A DNA stretch of 64,000 nt from Corydoras sp. C115. Lineage: Eukaryota; Chordata; Actinopteri; Siluriformes; Callichthyidae. How positions within the stretch are numbered: position 1 is the first letter of the stretch; every line of letters starts with the position of its first letter. Below the pieces are notes generated by a model. That model ran no database searches and was not told where the DNA came from. It saw only the letters and a program-made list of their open reading frames with translations. Below, piece by piece: positions 44,858 through 55,110 of this stretch. The stretch covers positions 570,001-634,000 of the forward strand of contig JAFMOC010000244.1 in the NCBI GenBank assembly GCA_019802505.1, given 5' to 3'. Position numbers and translations under genes: made by a program.

Positions 44858-45395
44858 AACTTCAGTCGAACCCACAACCTTCAGATTGAGTCGTGTTAAA
44901 GATGTGGGTTTAAACTGCTTGTTTAATTTGTATGTCATCTTTTTCAAAGAGAATCAGCTTGGCCTGTTAGTCGGGGTCCAGGATGTCGGCCAGATTCGGG
45001 ACACCTGCTCCGACGAGAGAGGATTCTGCAGAATTTACAAGCGGCAAAAGACAGAGCGAGTGATGGAGGGAAGCGGAGACGGGGCACTGAGGGTGAACCG
45101 GTGTGAGGAGCCGGCGGAATGATGAAAGGCCGGGAGGCTTCACATCGCCCGAAGAGTCAAGGAGGAAACAGACGTGCTGAACAGGAACCGGAGCCCTGGG
45201 AAAAGCTGACAGGAATGTCGGAGAGGGGAGGAAGAAAGAGTGAAGGACCCAGACCGAGAAAACAAGCTTGAGGGAGGAGGTAAGACGGTGCGGTTGGGCG
45301 AGAGAGAGAGAGAGAGAAACAGAACCCTGTACAGGTAGCCTTGTGGCCTCCGCACTGACCTGAAACGGAACTCTGAAATGGAGACGAAAATGCAA

Positions 45396-45398
<3 letters not shown>
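44858..45398. other. unrecognised stretch
   Basis: Short (GA)n at 45,300-45,316. No gene or repeat family recognised; the long minus-strand open frame here (271 codons, 44,967-45,782) includes a poly-lysine stretch from the T-run and SINE sequence and is not credible. Confidence 0.5.

Positions 45399-45434
<36 letters not shown>
45399..45434. repeat. poly-T run of about 36
   Basis: Uninterrupted T-run. It could be the poly-A of a minus-strand retrocopy, but no source sequence is recognisable beside it. Confidence 0.95.
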
Positions 45435-45517
45435 CTCTTTGTATTTCCGCTCCGTCACCGTCGTGACGTTTAATATGAAATGAATGAATAAAGATTCGTT
45501 AACAACGTGACCTTGCG

Positions 45518-45740
45518 TTAGCACGTCCGCCTTACGGCGCTGGGGATCCAGTTTCCATGTTTCCACAGTCCAAAAACATGGATTCAAGGTAAAGGGAATG
45601 CTCCAAATTGCCCCATATGGAGTGTGCGTTGGATTAACGCCCTCTCCTGGATGTGTCTGCTCAGTGTCCGTAACGTTCTCTCTTGGATAGGCACGGGGGA
45701 ACCCCCGATAGTACAGAGTTAAGTGAAAGATAATGAATGC
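45518..45740 (+). mobile_element. diverged, shortened DANA-like SINE
   Basis: gttagcacgtccgccttacg, ccacagtccaaaaacatgga, ttcaaggtaaagg, caaattgccccatatggagt and aaagataatgaatg. B box and most of the central domain are lost. Confidence 0.8.
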
Positions 45741-45749
45741 AGAATGTTG

Positions 45750-45800
45750 ATAGTAAGTGGAACAAAAAGGGGGCGTGTCCAAACGTTTGACTGCTACTGT
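45750..45800. mobile_element. terminal fragment of the short DNA transposon
   Basis: gggggcgtgtccaaacgttt followed by gactgctactgt matches the right terminus of 23,766-24,268. Confidence 0.6.
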
Positions 45801-45860
45801 ACTTGGTTCTTTGGGTAGCCGGTTCCTTTCTGTCTGTGGACTGAATGAGTGAGATATTGA

Positions 45861-46333
45861 CCTGTACCTGTGATCTAGACCTGTACCTGTGATCTAGACC
45901 TGTACCTGTGATCTAGATTTGTAACTATGATTTAGACCTGTATATGTGATTTAGACCTGTACCTGTGATCTAGATCTGTACCTGTGATTTAAACCTGTAC
46001 CAGTGATTTAGACCTGTACCTGTGATCTAGATCTGTACCTGTGATCTAGATCTGTAACTATGATTTAGACCTGTACCTGTGATCTAGACCTGTACCTGTG
46101 ATCTAGATCTGTACCTGTGATCTAGATCTGTACCTGTGATCTAGACCTGTACCCGTGATCTAGACCTGTACCCGTGATCTAGACCTGTACCCGTGATCTA
46201 GACCTGTACCCGTGATCTAGACCTGTACCCGTGATCTAGACCTGTACCCGTGATCTAGACCTGTACCCGTGATCTAGACCTGTACCTGTGATCTAGACCT
46301 GTACCTGTGATCTAGACCTGTACCTGTGATCTT
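45861..46333. repeat. 19-bp minisatellite, about 25 units
   Basis: Unit ctgtacctgtgatctagac. Divergent units lie on the left (atatgtgattt, ccagtgattt). Seven consecutive units carry acccgtg instead of acctgtg at 46,151-46,280. Confidence 0.96.
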
Positions 46334-46577
46334 GAACACGGAGACCATTTGTTGTTTACTTGGGGAAAAATATCCAATTAAAAGTTAATGAGAGGGCAGG
46401 GCAGTAAGCGATTGCCCCACCAAGAGGCACCTGCATGACCGCCTCAGATTTCCTCCCATAATAAAAGCTGTTATAAAGTGACCTCACGCGTCAGCTGATC
46501 TCAGGTCAGTTACAGCATGGACACATGAGATGATGAGGACAACTCGTTATCATGTCCCAAAATGGGACCGCTGGGAG

Positions 46578-46579
<2 letters not shown>

Positions 46580-46618
<39 letters not shown>

Positions 46619-46648
46619 TGTGAGTGTGAGTGTGTGTGTGTGTGTGTG
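46580..46648. repeat. (GT)n microsatellite with GAGT interruptions
   Basis: A run of tg units interrupted by tgtgag at about 46,615-46,632. Confidence 0.95.
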
Positions 46649-46768
46649 GAGGGGGTGGAGTTTGGTCTTTTACTCATTTTTAGTTAAAATGTTATATGTA
46701 CGATGCTGAAGCCTTTTCATTTATCATTATTATAATACAAACTTTATATACAATCTTATACATAAGGG

Positions 46769-46832
46769 GTGAGTGTGTGAGTGTGTGTGAGAGTGTGTGT
46801 GAGTGTGTGAGTGTGTGTGTGTGTGTGTGTGC
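46769..46832. repeat. (GT)n microsatellite with GAGT interruptions
   Basis: Same mixture of gtgt and gagt units as 46,580-46,648; this resembles the gtgtgtctgtgtgagtgagt stretch of the SINE, but no other SINE part is present. Confidence 0.9.
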
Positions 46833-47173
46833 ATTGCTGATGTTCGAGGTGATGGTGGTGGAGTCTGGTTTGAGCTGGAGGGACAGATCTGGTTGAAGGA
46901 CAGTCGTCCCAGTCCGTACGGGTTCTAATAAAGAACTCGGTGAGTTTGCTGATCTGAAGCTTGGTGAAGGGAGCGGGTTCTGCAGAAACACTCGACTGGC
47001 TGTTCTGTTGATCTAAACTGCGGTGTGGGACGGGACGGGTTCTGAGAGACTTTCATCTGCTCGGGGAGTGAAGCGCGTCTGAAGCTGTAGGAGGTGAAAG
47101 CGCTTCGTATTCAACACCCTGCTGCTTCAGAACTTTACCTGCACAATTAATGAAGACCTTCCATCCAAAATGA
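46833..47173. other. unrecognised stretch
   Basis: Nothing recognisable seen. Confidence 0.4.
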
Positions 47174-47174
47174 C

Positions 47175-47208
<34 letters not shown>

Positions 47209-47359
47209 ATCTCTGTCTCTCACTCTCTGTCTCTCTCTCTGTCTCTCTCTCTGTCTCTCTCTCTGTCTCTCTCTCTGTCTCTCTCTCTGTCTCTCTCTGT
47301 CTCTCTGTCTCTCACTCTCTCTCTCTCTCTGTCTTTCTCTCACTCTCTCTCTCTCTCGC
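47174..47359. repeat. (CT)n / CTGTCTCT microsatellite
   Basis: About 185 bp of CT repeats with regular gtctct interruptions, ending directly at a SINE 3' segment. Open frames of poly-(RE) and poly-(SL) type across it are low-complexity artefacts. Confidence 0.96.
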
Positions 47360-47463
47360 TCAGAGACTTTCTCCTCTGGATGGGCATGGGGAACCCCCCA
47401 CCCCCACCACGAGCCTAGTAGAGGATAAAGCAGAAGATAATGGATGAATTGGTGGATGGATGG
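47360..47463 (+). mobile_element. DANA-like SINE 3' end
   Basis: gactttctcctctggatggg, catggggaaccccccac, gtagaggataaagcagaaga and (tggatga)-type tail. The 5' part is replaced by the CT repeat. Confidence 0.85.
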
Positions 47464-48130
47464 TGCACATTTGAGGGGCAAATTGTCAGCGTGCATTGGT
47501 GTAACATTAGAATAACATGGGGACATCTCTTAAACTTAACGGTTGGTGACCGAGCACAGGGTCAGCCATGATGCTGCACATGGTTGAATGAGGGTCCCCA
47601 TTAGAACCGTTGGCGTACTTGAGTGTAATTACAATGAAACCATTGGCGGCGGAACTCTGTACTGTACGCTGTAATGTTCTCCACCGCCCCCCCTCTTAAC
47701 TCCAGCAAAGAACCCAATTCTCTACATTTCTCAGGGAAGAGGTGCGAGGCAGCGCCAGGGTCTCACGACTGGGCAAACAAACATGTGGCACAAAAGAAGC
47801 AATTACCCCCGCTACCCCGTGAAGCTCAGCAAATCAGCCTGTAAAGCAGAAGCAGCTTTCAGTTATTACGTCTGGAGCGCGACTTCTCCACCTTCAGCCG
47901 AATGACCTTCACGCCGTAACGCGGGCCCCGCTCGCAAACAAGCTCCTAATAGAATTCACACCACGTCTGTAATTACCCGACCCCCGCCGTACTAAACGCC
48001 TTATAGGGAGGAATTAACGAGAGCGCTTCCGATCGACGCGTCCAGGCGGGGCGGCTTTACGGCGCTGCGTGTCGGTCGTTTGTCCCGGCGGACAAAACGT
48101 CACGTTACATTTAACAGACGCTTTTATCGA
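47464..48130. other. gene-free stretch
   Basis: CpG-rich at 47,920-48,130; no gene or repeat recognised. Confidence 0.4.
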
Positions 48131-48235
48131 GCGCTTTACGAGCGCGCCGGTGCGGCGGTGCCGTTCTCCCCTTGTCCTCATGGGTTTCCTTCGGTTTGGC
48201 CGGCCTCCACCGCCCTGAAACAAGGATTAGAGGGA
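48131..48235 (+). mobile_element. degenerate SINE central fragment
   Basis: gccgttctccccttgtcctc and atgggtttccttcggttt match the central domain in plus orientation; the rest is unrecognisable. Confidence 0.5.
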
Positions 48236-48261
48236 GGTGGTTCAGCATATTTTAACTTTCT

Positions 48262-48510
48262 GCCAATCTATCGCTGGACACACATTCACTCACACAGACA
48301 CGCACTCACACACACTCTATATGGGGCAATTTTGGAGAACTCCATTGACTTGATCCATGTTTTTTGACTGTGGGAGGAAACCGGAGAACCCGGAGGAAAC
48401 CCACGCGGACACGGGGAGAACATAGAAACGCCACCCAGATGGGGATTCAAACCGGGAATCCCTAGCGCTGAGAGGAGAACATGCTAAACCACTAAGCCAC
48501 CGTGCCGCCA
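48262..48510 (-). mobile_element. DANA-like SINE, 3' end missing
   Basis: From gccaatctatcgctggacac through the central domain to aagccaccgtgccgcc. The last ~90 bp (C-rich site and tail) are absent. Confidence 0.94.
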
Positions 48511-48536
48511 TATCTTAACATGATCTGAGAAACTCA

Positions 48537-48583
48537 TCCATCCATCCATTATCTTCCGCTTTATCCTATATTAGGGTCGCGGG

Positions 48584-48621
<38 letters not shown>

Positions 48622-48890
48622 GTTTCCTCACGCCCATCCAGGGGAGAACGTTTCGGGTACACCCAGGACAGGACACCAATCCATCTCTGGACACACATTC
48701 ACTCACACAGGCACGCACGCACACACACTCTATATGGGGCAATTTTTCGACTGTGGGAGGAAACCAGAGAACCCAGAGGAAACCGCAGACACGGGGAGAA
48801 CATGGAAACTACACCCAGAAAGGGATTCGAACCAGGAATCCCTAGTGCTGAGAGGAGAACATGCTAAACCACTAAGCCACCGTGCTGCCC
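48537..48890 (-). mobile_element. DANA-like SINE with long poly-G and 12-bp target-site duplication
   Basis: Reverse copy with a G-run of about 35 (48,585-48,620) at the C-rich site and two small deletions in the body. gatctgagaaac at 48,522-48,533 recurs at 48,891-48,902. Confidence 0.97.
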
Positions 48891-49017
48891 GATCTGAGAA
48901 ACAAGGCGTGTAAATAAGAGATGTAATTATTTCTATCGGATTTAAACGAGCTTCTTCACTCTTATCTCAGCTCCTTTCCTCCATCACATGCCTGCAGTAA
49001 ACTAATCATGCACCTCG

Positions 49018-49616
49018 CCTCCCTCGCTCCTTCCCTGCCTCGCTCCCTGCCTCACTCCCTGCCTCACTCTCCCTCGCTCTCCCTCGCTCCCTGCCTCGCT
49101 CTCCCTCGCTCCTTCCCTGCCTCACTCCCTGCCTCACTCTCCCTCGCTCTCCCTCGCTCCCTGCCTCGCTCTCCCTCGCTCCCTGCCTCGCTCTCCCTCG
49201 CTCTCCCTCGCTCCCTGCCTCACTCTCCCTCGCTCCCTGCCTCGCTCTCCCTCGCTCTCCCTCGCTCCCTGCCTCGCTCCCTGCCTCGCTCCCTGCCTCG
49301 CTCCCTGCCTCGCTCCCTGCCTCGCTCTCCCTCGCTCTCCCTCGCTCTCCCTCGCTCCCTGCCTCGCTCCCTGCCTCGCTCCCTGCCTCGCTCCCTGCCT
49401 CGCTCTCCCTCGCTCTCCCTCGCTCCCTGCCTCGCTCTCCCTCGCTCCCTGCCTCGCTCTCCCTCGCTCTCCCTCGCTCTCCCTCGCTGTCTCCCTCACT
49501 CCCTGCCTCGTTCTCCCTCGCTCTCCCTCGCTCCCTGCCTCGCTCTCCCTCGCTCCCTGCCTCGCTCTCCCTCGCTCCCTGCCTCGCTCACCCTCGCTCT
49601 CCCTCGCTCTCTCGCT
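49018..49616. repeat. pyrimidine-rich minisatellite of 10- and 12-bp units
   Basis: Alternates ctccctcgct and ccctgcctcgct units over about 600 bp, with blocks of pure ccctgcctcgct at 49,262-49,325 and 49,357-49,400. The strand is almost only C and T apart from regular G. Open frames rich in SLP/PRS (plus) and ESEGERGRARQGAR (minus) across it are repeat products. Confidence 0.96.
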
Positions 49617-50107
49617 GTCTTATCACGGACCTATTTTTGTACAGAGGTTACACCTCTGAGGACACAGCAACAGCCCAAAGCTTTTAAGTGTGCCAAATCT
49701 AAGTCTCTGCAGTCCTGCCTTTTAAATCTTGGGATTCATTGAAGCGGTTGACATTGAGGGATAATTATACAGAGCTTATACATGTACAGCAGCTGCGGAA
49801 CGTACGCATGGGTTCCAGAGGATTTAGGGACATTTATAATAATGTAAGACAGTATGTCCTGTGGAAGGTTCGTTGGGTGACGCAGGTTACACGTTGCTCT
49901 AAAGCTAAAGAGCCGCAGCTGGAACTTTCCAAACCATCGGCAGATAAAAGGCAGAAATTCAGGATTCACTCAAATAAAGATTCATTAATGGATTTCCTTT
50001 CATTGAAAAAAGTTAGAAACTAAAAGCAGCACAGAATCGAGTTCAAACTTTCAACCAATGACAAGCTGTTAATTAGATGACCTCAGGTAGCAAACTATGA
50101 CCTTAAT
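49617..50107. other. unrecognised stretch with a 94-codon open frame
   Basis: An open frame at 49,739-50,023 (+) is not low-complexity but shows no motif I recognise, no splice context that I can defend, and no homologous neighbour. Confidence 0.35.
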
Positions 50108-51150
50108 GGAAGGGGACGACCCGCTGCATGGGAGCAACTTGGTGCATGACTGACTTGCTGTAAAGGGGACGACCCGGTGCATGGGAGCAACCCAGAACAT
50201 GGTGATGAGTCAATAGATGGCAATGACCCAGTGCATGAGCGTCACCAGGTACATGGTTATGATCCAGTAGATAGTGATGACCCAGTGCATGATAGTGACC
50301 CGGTGCATTGTAGAGAACCAGTGCATGAGAGTGACCAGGTACATGGTTATGATCCAGTAGATGGTGATGACCTGGTGCATTGTAGAGAACCAGTGCATGA
50401 GAGTGACCAGGTACATGGTTATGATCCAGTAGATGGTGATGACCCGGTGCATTGTAGAGAACCAGTGCATGAGAGTGACCAGGTACATGGTTATGATCCA
50501 GTAGATGGTGATGACCTGGTGCATTGTAGAGAACCAGTGCATGAGAGTGACCAGGTACATGGTTATGATCCAGTAGATGGTGATGACCTGGTGCATTGTA
50601 GAGAACCAGTGCATGAGAGTGACCAGGTACATGGTTATGATCCAGTAGATGGTGATGACCTGGTGCATTGTAGAGAACCAGTGCATGAGAGTGACCAGGT
50701 ACATGGTTATGATCCAGTAGATGGTGATGACCCGGTGAATTGTAGAGAACCAGTGCATGATAGTGACCCGGTGCATTGTAGAGAACCAGTGCATGAGAGT
50801 GACCAGGTACATGGTTATGATCCAGTAGATGGTGATGACCCACTGCATTGAAGCGACCTGCTGCATGTGACCCGGTGCATGGGATACAAACCAGTGTATG
50901 GGAGCAAACCAGTGTATGCATTATAGTGACTTGCTGTAAAGGGGGACGACCTGGTGCATGGGAGCGACCCAGTACATGGTGATGAGCCAGTAGATGGCAA
51001 TGACCCAGTGCATGAGGGTGACCGGGTACATGGTTATGATCCAGTAGATGGTGATGACCTCGTGCATTGGAGCGACCCTGTGCATGGTGTTGACCCTGTG
51101 CATGGTGTTGAATGGGGCATGGTGTTGACCCTGTGCATGGTGTCACCCTG
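50108..51150. repeat. 18-bp minisatellite with 72-bp higher-order unit, open in several frames
   Basis: Basic unit of 18 bp of the type gayccagtrcatggtgat, organised in a 72-bp repeat: gtacatggttatgatccagt starts at 50,341, 50,413, 50,485, 50,557, 50,629 and 50,701 (counted from acatgg). Other spacings (90 and 108) are also multiples of 18. The left and right flanks are copies of each other about 776 bp apart (gacttgctgtaaaggg at 50,152 and 50,928). Since 18 is divisible by three and the unit lacks stops, open frames of 224 codons (+) and 347 and 218 codons (-) result. Confidence 0.95.
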
Positions 51151-51832
51151 CTGCATGGTTCTTCTTTTCTCTCATTTGTTTTGGGCTGTTAGTTCAAGTG
51201 GTTCTAATGAACGTTCAGACTGTTGAATCTGTACATAATCTAAACCTCACATAAGTTCTCTCTTTGATAAACTCTCACGTGACCTAAACGCTGTAAATTA
51301 ATATCTTGTGAAAAGTTCCTTTGTTGTCGTTCTATACAGCGAAAAAATATACAAATAAAACTGCGCTGCATTCTCTAAATCCCCCGAACTCTGAAATCTG
51401 AAGCGTTTAATTTCACGTTTTTATTAAAGACTTTCGGCCCGAGATTCAAACGGAGTGCAGACTTCAGTCCCCCGATGCAGATCTGGACGTCCTGATTGGC
51501 GCGCCGCGCGCCGCCCGCCTTCGCCGAGGACTCCGGTTCAATAACGCTGTAATTGGCTATATGACGAGCTTTTGTGTTCATGAGCCGTTTGAACGGATCT
51601 CTGAACTCGGCGGGAAAATCGATGCGCCGCTGAAGGAGATTCATTCACATTAAACGGGACGTTGGTTCGTGTTCGAACGCCGTCAGCGCAGATGTTCCGC
51701 AGCTCGAGTTAACTGTGGTGATGATCTGAAAGAAATCCATAAATGAATCTTGTTTGTGTTCCAGCGAAATCGTCTGAGCGCCAAAAGGGCGGCTATGACG
51801 TCATCAGTAAAACGGTTCGATGGCTATAGGCG
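51151..51832. other. unrecognised stretch
   Basis: CpG-rich at 51,495-51,530; nothing recognised. Confidence 0.4.
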
Positions 51833-52227
51833 CACACCGTTTTTGGACTGTGGGAGGAAACCGGAGAACCGGGAGGAAACCCGCGCGGACGGGGAGAAAC
51901 GTGACCTCACGCGCTGTGATCATCACCACAACTTTTGTCACAACGGGTACTGTGGGCAATTTGGAAACTCGGATTCTGATCCAACGGTGGGAGGAAAACC
52001 CGAACCGGGAGGACACGGGGAGAACGTGACCTCACACGTTCTGTGACATCATCACCACAATCTACTGTGATGTCACAACGGGTATTTCTTGAGTGGCAAT
52101 TTGGAGAACTCAATTGATTCTGATCCATGTTTTTTGGACTGTGGGAGGAAACCGGAGAACCCAGAGGAAACCCACACGGACACGGGGAGAACGTGACCTC
52201 ACACGTTCTCTGTGACATCATTGCCAC
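51833..52227 (-). repeat. three tandem SINE-derived units with a private insert
   Basis: Each unit has the reverse central domain (gtgggaggaaaccggagaac), then acggggagaacgtgacctca and a segment absent from ordinary SINEs (cacgttctgtgacatcatca, ccacaa, tcacaacgggta), then gggcaatttgg. cgtgacctcac occurs near 51,900, 52,025 and 52,192. The last unit is closest to a normal SINE. Confidence 0.85.
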
Positions 52228-52229
52228 AA

Positions 52230-52500
52230 GCTTCTCCAGTCTTCTCCAGCACGTCCCAAAGGTTCTCAGTGGGGTTCAGGTGGACGATCCATGAGTGGGA
52301 ATGATGTTGCATGCTCCCTGAACCACTCTCTCACAATGTGAGCTCGATTAATCCTGACATCATCATCATCATCATGGAATATGATGGGTCCGAAGCCCAT
52401 CCATTGATGGAAGCCTGGGGGGTGGGGGGGTGGGTGGGGGGGTTGGGGGGGGGTTGAGTCCATAAAGAGCTTTGTGAAAGTGGAAATCTGGCTGCCCATT
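52230..52500 (-). pseudogene. Tc1/mariner transposase C-terminal remnant
   Basis: On the minus strand the frame from 52,499 reads GFHQWMGFGPIIFHDDDDDV, RINRAHIVREWFREHATSFP and LMDRPPEP. It then continues in another frame through a segment equivalent to NP-ENLWDVLEK. The (N/D)xARxHxAxxVxEWF pattern followed by a PP-SPDLNPIE-type block is the C-terminal catalytic region of Tc1-like transposases, where the third acidic residue lies. A D-rich insertion caused by a gat triplet repeat (complement at 52,358-52,375), a G-rich tract at 52,418-52,456 and frame breaks mark it as dead. No inverted termini were found. Confidence 0.8.
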
Positions 52501-53286
52501 AATATATAACCGCACCATCAAAGGCTCAGAGGAACGCTGCAATGAGAACCGTCGCGTGGCGCGTCGCCGTTGTTGTGCGATTCGGCGACGCGGAACCGGA
52601 TCGATCCGCTCGATTCGCGCCGCGAGGTCGGAACCGGGCGGCGGTGACATTTAGTGTGACGGCACCACGGCGCACGTCGTGTTTATGCGGAGGGCGCTAA
52701 TCCACCTGGAGTTGGAACTACAAGCTACTAAGCGACGCGAAGGCGGCCTCATTAACACTGACCTTTGAGATCAGACGCGGGAGGGCCGAGTGCGGGGGCA
52801 GCCACGGGGGCTGAAGTCCAATCGCGGGATTGGTGGAGGAGAAATGCCAGGGTTCCACCCCGAAGGCAGAACCTGAATCCTGCGCCGTGGGCGTTTTTTT
52901 TTTTTTTTTTTACAGAACGTGCGCATCGGCGCCGGCTCTAGCACCTGAGGAAATGATAATGACCCCCCGCGGCTCCGATTCGCGCGGACTCCAAATGAAA
53001 GGCGTGCATTTGCATCTGATAAATTAGGCATGGCGTCGGGGAACATGTTCGGAATCGCAGCCCGCGGAACCGCGAGGTAAAAAGAACGGCCGATCCACGG
53101 GACGCCGCACGTGCGCTCGCACAGAGCGGTCATTTAAAGGAGACCGTTACCTGATGACACGTTATAGATGCGGGGGGGGGGGGGGATGAACCACTGTGTG
53201 TGTAGAGTATTCAATGTGGTCATAGGGAGAACAAACCAAACTACACAATCACTACAGGTGAAGCACAGATCTGGGTTTAATCTGTA
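52501..53286. other. CpG-rich gene-free stretch
   Basis: High CpG density at 52,545-52,680 and 52,920-53,130, T-run at 52,894-52,911, G-run at 53,172-53,185. No exon recognised. Confidence 0.4.
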
Positions 53287-53597
53287 AATCCATCATCCGC
53301 TTCATCCTATATTAGGAAGGCGGGGGGGGGGTTCCCCATGTCCATCCAGGGGAGAACGTTTCGGGCGCTGGGCAGATACACCCAGGACAGGGGCAATCTA
53401 TCACTGGACACACACACACACTCTATATGGGGCAATTTGGAGCATTCAGTTGGCCTTGAATCCATGTTTTTGGACTGTGGGAGGAAACCAGAGAACCCGG
53501 AGGACACGGGGAGGACATGGAAACTTCACCCAGATTGGGATTCCAACCCCTAGCGCAGAGAGGAGAACATGCCAACCACTAAGCCACCGTGCCGCCC
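53287..53597 (-). mobile_element. DANA-like SINE with small deletions
   Basis: From atccatcatccgcttcatcc to aagccaccgtgccgccc, missing part of the GT stretch and part of the central domain; the ccttgaatccatg variant links it to the older subfamily. Confidence 0.92.
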
Positions 53598-53851
53598 TCG
53601 GTGCAAAACACATACCCCTCAAAAAGATGAATTGGTGTTTGATGGACAGGTTCTCCGTAGAAGACACGTTAGGTTCAACGTTCAGCGTGAGGTGCAACTG
53701 GAGAACCGGAGAACTGGAGAACAACGTCCTCGTGTTGTTCCTCGTCCTCGCTTCAGAGCGGCGGCGCATCGGGACGGGGGCGCGCGGCGTGAATTAAACT
53801 CCATCGTTCTAAAGTCCCTCATGCTTTTAGTCGCCTAAGTGTTTACGTGTC

Positions 53852-53883
<32 letters not shown>

Positions 53884-54256
53884 TGCACGAAGACAAGCCG
53901 CCTTGTGAGCGCTGATGAGGGACGGAGCGCCGGTTCTCCGGTTTCTCCGGGCCGCCGTGCTTTTATCTCCTCGTTGCTGACATGTCAACACGCCGGCGTG
54001 ATGGAGGACACTTAACGGACGCTAAGTGGTCCAATTTCAGAGAGTTCCGGAACTTTGCTGGACCGTACGTTTAACACGGTTAAAAAAAACGATTAAATAT
54101 TAGTCCTGCTTTTAACACGTCCTCAGATGATCACTAGATTTATTTTTTTTTTTATCACGATGGTCTTGGGTTTTGCATGTTCTCCCTGAATATACATTGA
54201 CATCACAGTTATAATTAAACATTTTAGTTACAAGCTTCCCAACTTAATTTAACCTT
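53598..54256. other. unrecognised stretch with poly-C
   Basis: Poly-C of about 31 at 53,853-53,883; no gene recognised. Confidence 0.4.
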
Positions 54257-54267
54257 AATTTCATCTC

Positions 54268-54621
54268 GGGCACGGTGGCTTAGTGGTTTAGCACGTTCTC
54301 CTCTCAGTGATGGGGATTCCCGGTTCGAATCCCCATCTGGGTGGAGTTTCCATGTTCTCCCCGTGTCCGCGTGGGTTTCCTCCGGGTTCTCCGTTTTCCT
54401 CCCACAGTCCAAAAACATGGATCAAGTCAACTGCGTTCTCCAAATTGCCCCATATAGAGTGTGTCTGTGTGAGTGAGTGTGTGCCCAGCGATGGATTGGC
54501 GCCCTGTCCTGGGTCTATCTGCCCAGCGCCCTGGATGGGCATGGGGAACCCCCCCCCCCCCCCCCCCCCCCCCCCGCAACCCTAATATAGGATAAAGCGG
54601 AAGATAATGAATTAATGAATG
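54268..54621 (+). mobile_element. DANA-like SINE, full length, 11-bp target duplication, inverted pair left arm
   Basis: Head gggcacggtggcttagtggt, B box ggttcgaatcc, C-run of about 27 at 54,549-54,575 replacing part of the C-rich block, tail gaattaatgaatg. aatttcatctc at 54,257-54,267 recurs at 54,622-54,632. Confidence 0.97.
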
Positions 54622-54659
54622 AATTTCATCTCCCCCCACAGTACTTCAATCTATGTATG

Positions 54660-54975
54660 AGGTGGGGGGGGGGGGTTCCCCATGCCCATCCAGGGGAGAA
54701 CGTTTCGGGCGCTGGGCAGATACACCCAGGACAGGGCGCCAATCCATCGCTGGACACACACTCACTCACACAGACACACGCAGTATGGGGTAATTAGGAG
54801 AATTAAATTCACCTTGATCCATGTTTTTTGGACTGTGGGAGGAAATCGGAGAACCCGGAAGAAACCCATGCAGACACTGGGAGAACATGGAAACTCCACC
54901 CAGTTTGGGATTCGATCCGGGATTCTCCAGCGCTGAGAGGAGAACATGCTAAACCACTAAGCCACCATGCCGCCT
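54660..54975 (-). mobile_element. DANA-like SINE, tail missing, inverted pair right arm
   Basis: From a G-run and gttccccatgcccatccagg to aagccaccatgccgcc. Tail-to-tail with the previous copy across a 38-bp spacer. Confidence 0.95.
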
Positions 54976-55110
54976 TCCCCCACAGTACAAAAACATAAAT
55001 TTAAGGTGAATTGGCTGCTCTAAATTGCCCCTATATAGTGTGTGTGTGTGTCTGGTTGAGTGAGTTTGTGATGACCATCCTGGGTGCCCATCCTGGGTGC
55101 CCAGTGTCCA
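54976..55110 (+). mobile_element. SINE fragment of older subfamily
   Basis: cacagtacaaaaacataaat, ttaaggtgaattggctgctc and taaattgcccctatatagtg, then a degraded 3' half with duplicated cctgggtgcc. Confidence 0.75.

Noticed and set aside
45399..45434. Poly-T run as the poly-A of a processed pseudogene on the minus strand
   Set aside because: No recognisable cDNA-like sequence or target duplication beside it.
44967..45782. 271-codon minus-strand open frame
   Set aside because: Runs through a T-run (poly-Lys) and SINE sequence; no recognisable domain or codon structure.
47053..47526. 157-codon frame of Arg/Glu repeats
   Set aside because: Translation of the CT microsatellite.
49008..49742. 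244-codon open frame rich in Ser/Leu/Pro/Arg, and its 121-codon minus shadow
   Set aside because: Product of the CT-rich minisatellite; no domain outside the repeat.
49739..50023. 94-codon open frame as a small gene or exon
   Set aside because: No recognised family, and isolated between two minisatellites; left as unexplained.
50103..51146. Long open frames (347 and 218 codons on -, 224 on +) as genes
   Set aside because: All follow from an 18-bp stop-free tandem unit; amino-acid sequence is purely periodic and both strands are open at once.
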